DNA from: Piscirickettsiaceae bacterium
GTDB lineage: Bacteria; Pseudomonadota; Gammaproteobacteria; Nitrosococcales; Methylophagaceae
Direction of reading: 5' to 3'
Length of the DNA stretch: 8,283 nucleotides
NCBI GenBank assembly: GCA_030627065.1
Contig: DAOUSV010000059.1
Coordinates: 1 to 8,283, forward strand
This document shows, piece after piece, positions 5,233-8,283 of the stretch. The notes beneath the pieces are model-generated. The model saw nothing but the letters and a program-made list of their open reading frames with translations. It had not been told where the DNA came from and made no database searches. The position numbers were made by a program, and so were the translations under genes. Within the stretch, counting starts at the first letter, position 1. Each line of letters opens with the position of its first letter.

Positions 5233-8200
5233 TTGAAACAAAGACTACAACAATTAGATAAATTACTGACAACAACGATGTTGGCAGATCAATTCGCTCT
5301 ACGCCGTAAGCTCAATTATTTACGCCGCCAAGACCCCATCAAACCAGATCAAGTTGATACTTTAGAAAAACAAATCAAAAAGTCTGTTTCTCGTCGCGCC
5401 TTACGTCAAGAGAACTTACCCAAACCTAGTTTTGATGGTGATTTGCCAGTTATTGATCGGCGTGAAGAAATCGCTAAGGCAATTGAAGAAAACCAAGTTA
5501 TTATCCTCAGTGGTGAAACCGGATCGGGTAAAACAACACAGCTTCCTAAGATTTGTTTGGAATTAGGTCGTGGTGTTGCAGGCATGATTGGTCATACTCA
5601 GCCCCGTCGATTAGCGGCCAGAACAGTGGCAAATCGGATTGCTGAAGAGCTTAAAAGTGAGTTGGGGGACATTGTCGGTTATAAAGTCCGTTTTCATGAT
5701 CAAGTTAATGCCGAACATAGCTATATCAAGTTGATGACTGATGGTATTTTGCTGGCAGAAACACAAAATGATAAATTCTTAAATCAATATGACACCATCA
5801 TTATTGATGAGGCGCATGAACGTAGTCTTAATATTGACTTTTTGCTAGGTTATTTCAAACAATTATTACCGAAACGCCCCGACTTAAAGCTTATTATCAC
5901 TTCGGCAACCATTGATACCAAGCGCTTTTCTGAACATTTCAATAATGCCCCTGTGATTGAAGTAACAGGTCGCACATTCCCTGTTGAGCTACGTTATCGC
6001 CCCCCTGCTGGTGACGATGATGAGCAGCGTGATTACGATATGGTTCGCGGTATTGTTGAGGCTGTGGATGAGTTGTGTAAAGAAGGGCAAGGTGATGTGC
6101 TGGTCTTTTTATCGGGTGAACGTGATATTCGTGATGTGTCCGAAGCCTTACGCAAACATCATCCTCCTAAAACACAGATCTTACCCCTGCTCGCTCGTCA
6201 ATCAGCCGCAGAACAAAACCGTGTCTTTAAAACAGGCGGGCATCGTCGTATTGTGCTGGCAACAAATGTGGCAGAAACTTCGTTAACTGTGCCAGGAATT
6301 CGTTATGTGGTTGACCCTGGTTTTGCACGAATTAGTCGCTATAGTGTGCGAAATAAGGTGCAACGTCTGCCAATTGAGAAGATCTCGCAATCTAGCGCCA
6401 ACCAACGTTCGGGGCGCTGTGGTCGTGTTGCGGCGGGTATTGCTATTCGTCTTTATGATGAAGATAACTTCAAAAACCGCCCTGATTTTACCGATCCAGA
6501 AGTGTTACGCACCAACCTTGCTTCGGTTATTTTGCAAATGTCGTCGCTTAAATTAGGCGATCCAAGCAAATTCCCGTTTATTAATCCACCGCCTGATAAG
6601 ATGATTAATGATGGTTTTCGTTTATTAGAAGAACTCGGTGCAGTGAATAGCCAGCGAAACCTGACAGAATCAGGTCGAAATCTGGCTAAATTACCGATAG
6701 ATCCGCGAATTGCTCGTATGGTGTTATCAGCTCAAAAGCAAAATTGTCTAACCGAAGTGCTGATTATTGCCAGCGCCTTGAGTATTCAAGATCCGCGTGA
6801 ACGCCCGATGGATAAACAACAAGCGGCAGATGAAGCTCATAATAAATATAAAGATGAACGCTCTGATTTCTTAGGCTTTATTAAGCTGTGGGGGCTGTAT
6901 CACGACAAGAAAAAACATCTCACACAAAACAAATTACGCAAATTCTGTAAAGAGAATTTTTTATCCTTTATCCGCTTACGTGAGTGGCATGATATTCACC
7001 AGCAATTACACGTTCAAGTCACTCAAATGGGTTTAAAACCCAATCAAATTCCCGCTGATTATCGTGAAATTCATCAAGCCTTGTTATCAGGTTTACTCAG
7101 TAATATCGCGGTTAAAACCGATAAGACAGAATACACAGGCACGCGTAATCTTAAACTGAAAATCTTCCCAGGTTCAGCTCTCCATAAAAAAGGGCCTAAA
7201 TGGATCATCGCGGCAGAGTTGGTTGAAACTGGTCGTTTATACGCACGTATTGTCGCTAAAATTGAACCTGAATGGATAGAACCTGTTGCTGGCGAGTTGG
7301 TGAAAAAACAATATTCAGATCCACATTGGGAAAAGAAACCTGCCCAAGTCGTCGCTTTTGAACAAATATCATTATATGGCTTGCCGATTGTCGCCCGCCG
7401 CCGTGTGCATTTTGGTGCTATTGATCCTGCTAAATCACATGAAATATTTATCCGTGATGCCTTGGTGCAAGGAGATTGGTTCTGCCCTGCTCCATTCTTT
7501 AATCACAATATTGAGCTTATCAAAAGCATTGAGCAATTAGAACAAAAGTCACGCCGCCGTGATGTGTTAGTTGATGATGAAGTACTGTTTGATTTTTATA
7601 AAAAACGCCTGCCTGATCATATTGTTAATGGTGCAGGTTTTGAAAAATGGCGTAAAAAGGCTGAACAAGAACAAGAGAAACTGCTATTTTTAGACCGTGA
7701 TGAATTAATGCATCATCAAGCCGATCACGTTACCGATCACGCCTACCCCGATCAAATGTTAGTCAACCTTGTGCCACTAACCTTGGAATATAATTTTGAA
7801 CCAGGTAAAACGGGGGATGGTATCACCCAAAGTATTCCACTATCACTGCTCAACCAAACTAATGCCGAACGTTATGAATGGCTTGTTCCTGGCTTGTTAC
7901 GTGATAAAGTCATCTTCCTAATCAAAAGCTTACCGAAGTCACAACGTCGTCATTTCATTCCCGTGCCGACCTATGCCGATAACTGTTTGAAAAATATGTC
8001 AGCTGAATCAGGTAGCCTATTCATTGCATTGAGCGAACAACTTCGTAAACAAACAGGCGTTGAAATTTCCGTATCGGATTGGAATGTTTCCGATCTGCCT
8101 AATTATCTACAAATGAACTTTCGCTTGCTGGATGAAAGTGGAAAACTACTTGATGAAAGCCGTGATTTAGAACAGCTAAAACAAAAATGGGCTAAAGAGG

Positions 8201-8283
8201 CCGCGGCTAGTTTTAGGCAAATGCCAGATAGTGACTATGAACAACAAGGCCTAACATCATGGTCGTTTGATGATTTGCCAGAA
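5233..8283 (+). CDS. hrpA: ATP-dependent RNA helicase HrpA (DEAH-box), 3' end outside window
   Basis: HrpA is a DEAH/RHA-type 3'-5' RNA helicase; in E. coli it has been linked to fimbrial mRNA processing and to rescue of stalled or collided ribosomes. About 1017 of some 1300 residues are present, and the frame stays open to the last base. Counting from TTG at 5233, the helicase motifs are GETGSGKT (94-101), DEAH (192-195), SAT (224-226), TNVAETSLT (344-352) and QRSGRCGRV (391-399). Then come the winged-helix/HA2 region, an OB-like region around EYTGTRN (633) and KWIIAAELVET (from about 656), and much of the C-terminal DUF3418 part. The sequence aligns with E. coli HrpA throughout. No ATG lies upstream in frame. 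TTG 5233 keeps the conserved QRL-QL helix, while ATG 5278 would remove 15 residues. Neither has a visible Shine-Dalgarno, so the exact start is uncertain. It is the last gene seen in the row, 24 bases after the small membrane protein. Confidence 0.95.
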   Translation, partial: MKQRLQQLDKLLTTTMLADQFALRRKLNYLRRQDPIKPDQVDTLEKQIKKSVSRRALRQENLPKPSFDGDLPVIDRREEIAKAIEENQVIILSGETGSGKTTQLPKICLELGRGVAGMIGHTQPRRLAARTVANRIAEELKSELGDIVGYKVRFHDQVNAEHSYIKLMTDGILLAETQNDKFLNQYDTIIIDEAHERSLNIDFLLGYFKQLLPKRPDLKLIITSATIDTKRFSEHFNNAPVIEVTGRTFPVELRYRPPAGDDDEQRDYDMVRGIVEAVDELCKEGQGDVLVFLSGERDIRDVSEALRKHHPPKTQILPLLARQSAAEQNRVFKTGGHRRIVLATNVAETSLTVPGIRYVVDPGFARISRYSVRNKVQRLPIEKISQSSANQRSGRCGRVAAGIAIRLYDEDNFKNRPDFTDPEVLRTNLASVILQMSSLKLGDPSKFPFINPPPDKMINDGFRLLEELGAVNSQRNLTESGRNLAKLPIDPRIARMVLSAQKQNCLTEVLIIASALSIQDPRERPMDKQQAADEAHNKYKDERSDFLGFIKLWGLYHDKKKHLTQNKLRKFCKENFLSFIRLREWHDIHQQLHVQVTQMGLKPNQIPADYREIHQALLSGLLSNIAVKTDKTEYTGTRNLKLKIFPGSALHKKGPKWIIAAELVETGRLYARIVAKIEPEWIEPVAGELVKKQYSDPHWEKKPAQVVAFEQISLYGLPIVARRRVHFGAIDPAKSHEIFIRDALVQGDWFCPAPFFNHNIELIKSIEQLEQKSRRRDVLVDDEVLFDFYKKRLPDHIVNGAGFEKWRKKAEQEQEKLLFLDRDELMHHQADHVTDHAYPDQMLVNLVPLTLEYNFEPGKTGDGITQSIPLSLLNQTNAERYEWLVPGLLRDKVIFLIKSLPKSQRRHFIPVPTYADNCLKNMSAESGSLFIALSEQLRKQTGVEISVSDWNVSDLPNYLQMNFRLLDESGKLLDESRDLEQLKQKWAKEAAASFRQMPDSDYEQQGLTSWSFDDLPE

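Noticed and set aside
5984..6556. Alternative-frame open stretches inside hrpA.
   Set aside because: The hrpA frame is continuous with all helicase motifs. The other frames give cysteine- and leucine-rich nonsense proteins.
7721..7741. Nine-base direct repeat CCGATCACG with a 12-base period inside hrpA.
   Set aside because: It encodes a short in-frame ADHVTDHA stretch in a variable part of the protein. Only two copies occur, so it looks like coding coincidence or a minor duplication rather than a regulatory or recombination site.

Overview
The window looks like ordinary chromosome from an AT-rich gammaproteobacterium. The clues are a fused two-domain RlmKL methyltransferase, which is typical of Gammaproteobacteria, a long E. 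coli-type HrpA helicase, and Ppk1 and YhbY proteins of proteobacterial type. By eye the G+C content is around 40%; it was not computed. A marine Thiotrichales-type organism such as a Methylophaga relative would fit, but that is a guess. I see no phage genes, transposases, CRISPR array, tRNA or rRNA. No stretch over 300 bases lacks a gene.

Layout. (1) Positions 1-444, + strand: the C-terminal end of polyphosphate kinase ppk1, cut by the window edge. It is followed after 18 bases by an orphan ParA-family ATPase (463-1224). (2) Positions 1225-1310: a convergent gap holding a strong 28-base imperfect palindrome, which probably acts as a terminator and may be one copy of a dispersed repeat. (3) Positions 1311-3503, - strand: rlmKL, the bifunctional 23S rRNA methyltransferase. 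(4) Positions 3504-3554: a 51-base divergent gap with a clear extended -10 promoter facing right. (5) From 3555 to the window end, + strand: a tightly packed row of yhbY, a nitroreductase-family protein, an exported pentapeptide-repeat protein, a small membrane protein and hrpA. The gaps are 9, 3, 1 and 24 bases. hrpA runs off the right edge with about 1017 of roughly 1300 codons present and appears to start at TTG.

How the genes fit together. RlmKL and YhbY act in large-subunit ribosome biogenesis, and HrpA is an RNA helicase linked to rescue of stalled or collided ribosomes. The right half is therefore a ribosome-centred neighbourhood with three accessory genes inserted in the middle: a predicted flavoprotein, an exported beta-helix protein and a small membrane protein. 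The left half pairs polyphosphate synthesis with a positioning-type ATPase. Nothing here is clearly a new defence or mobile system. The points most worth following up are the ppk1-ParA pairing and the coupled envelope pair lodged between two RNA-related genes.
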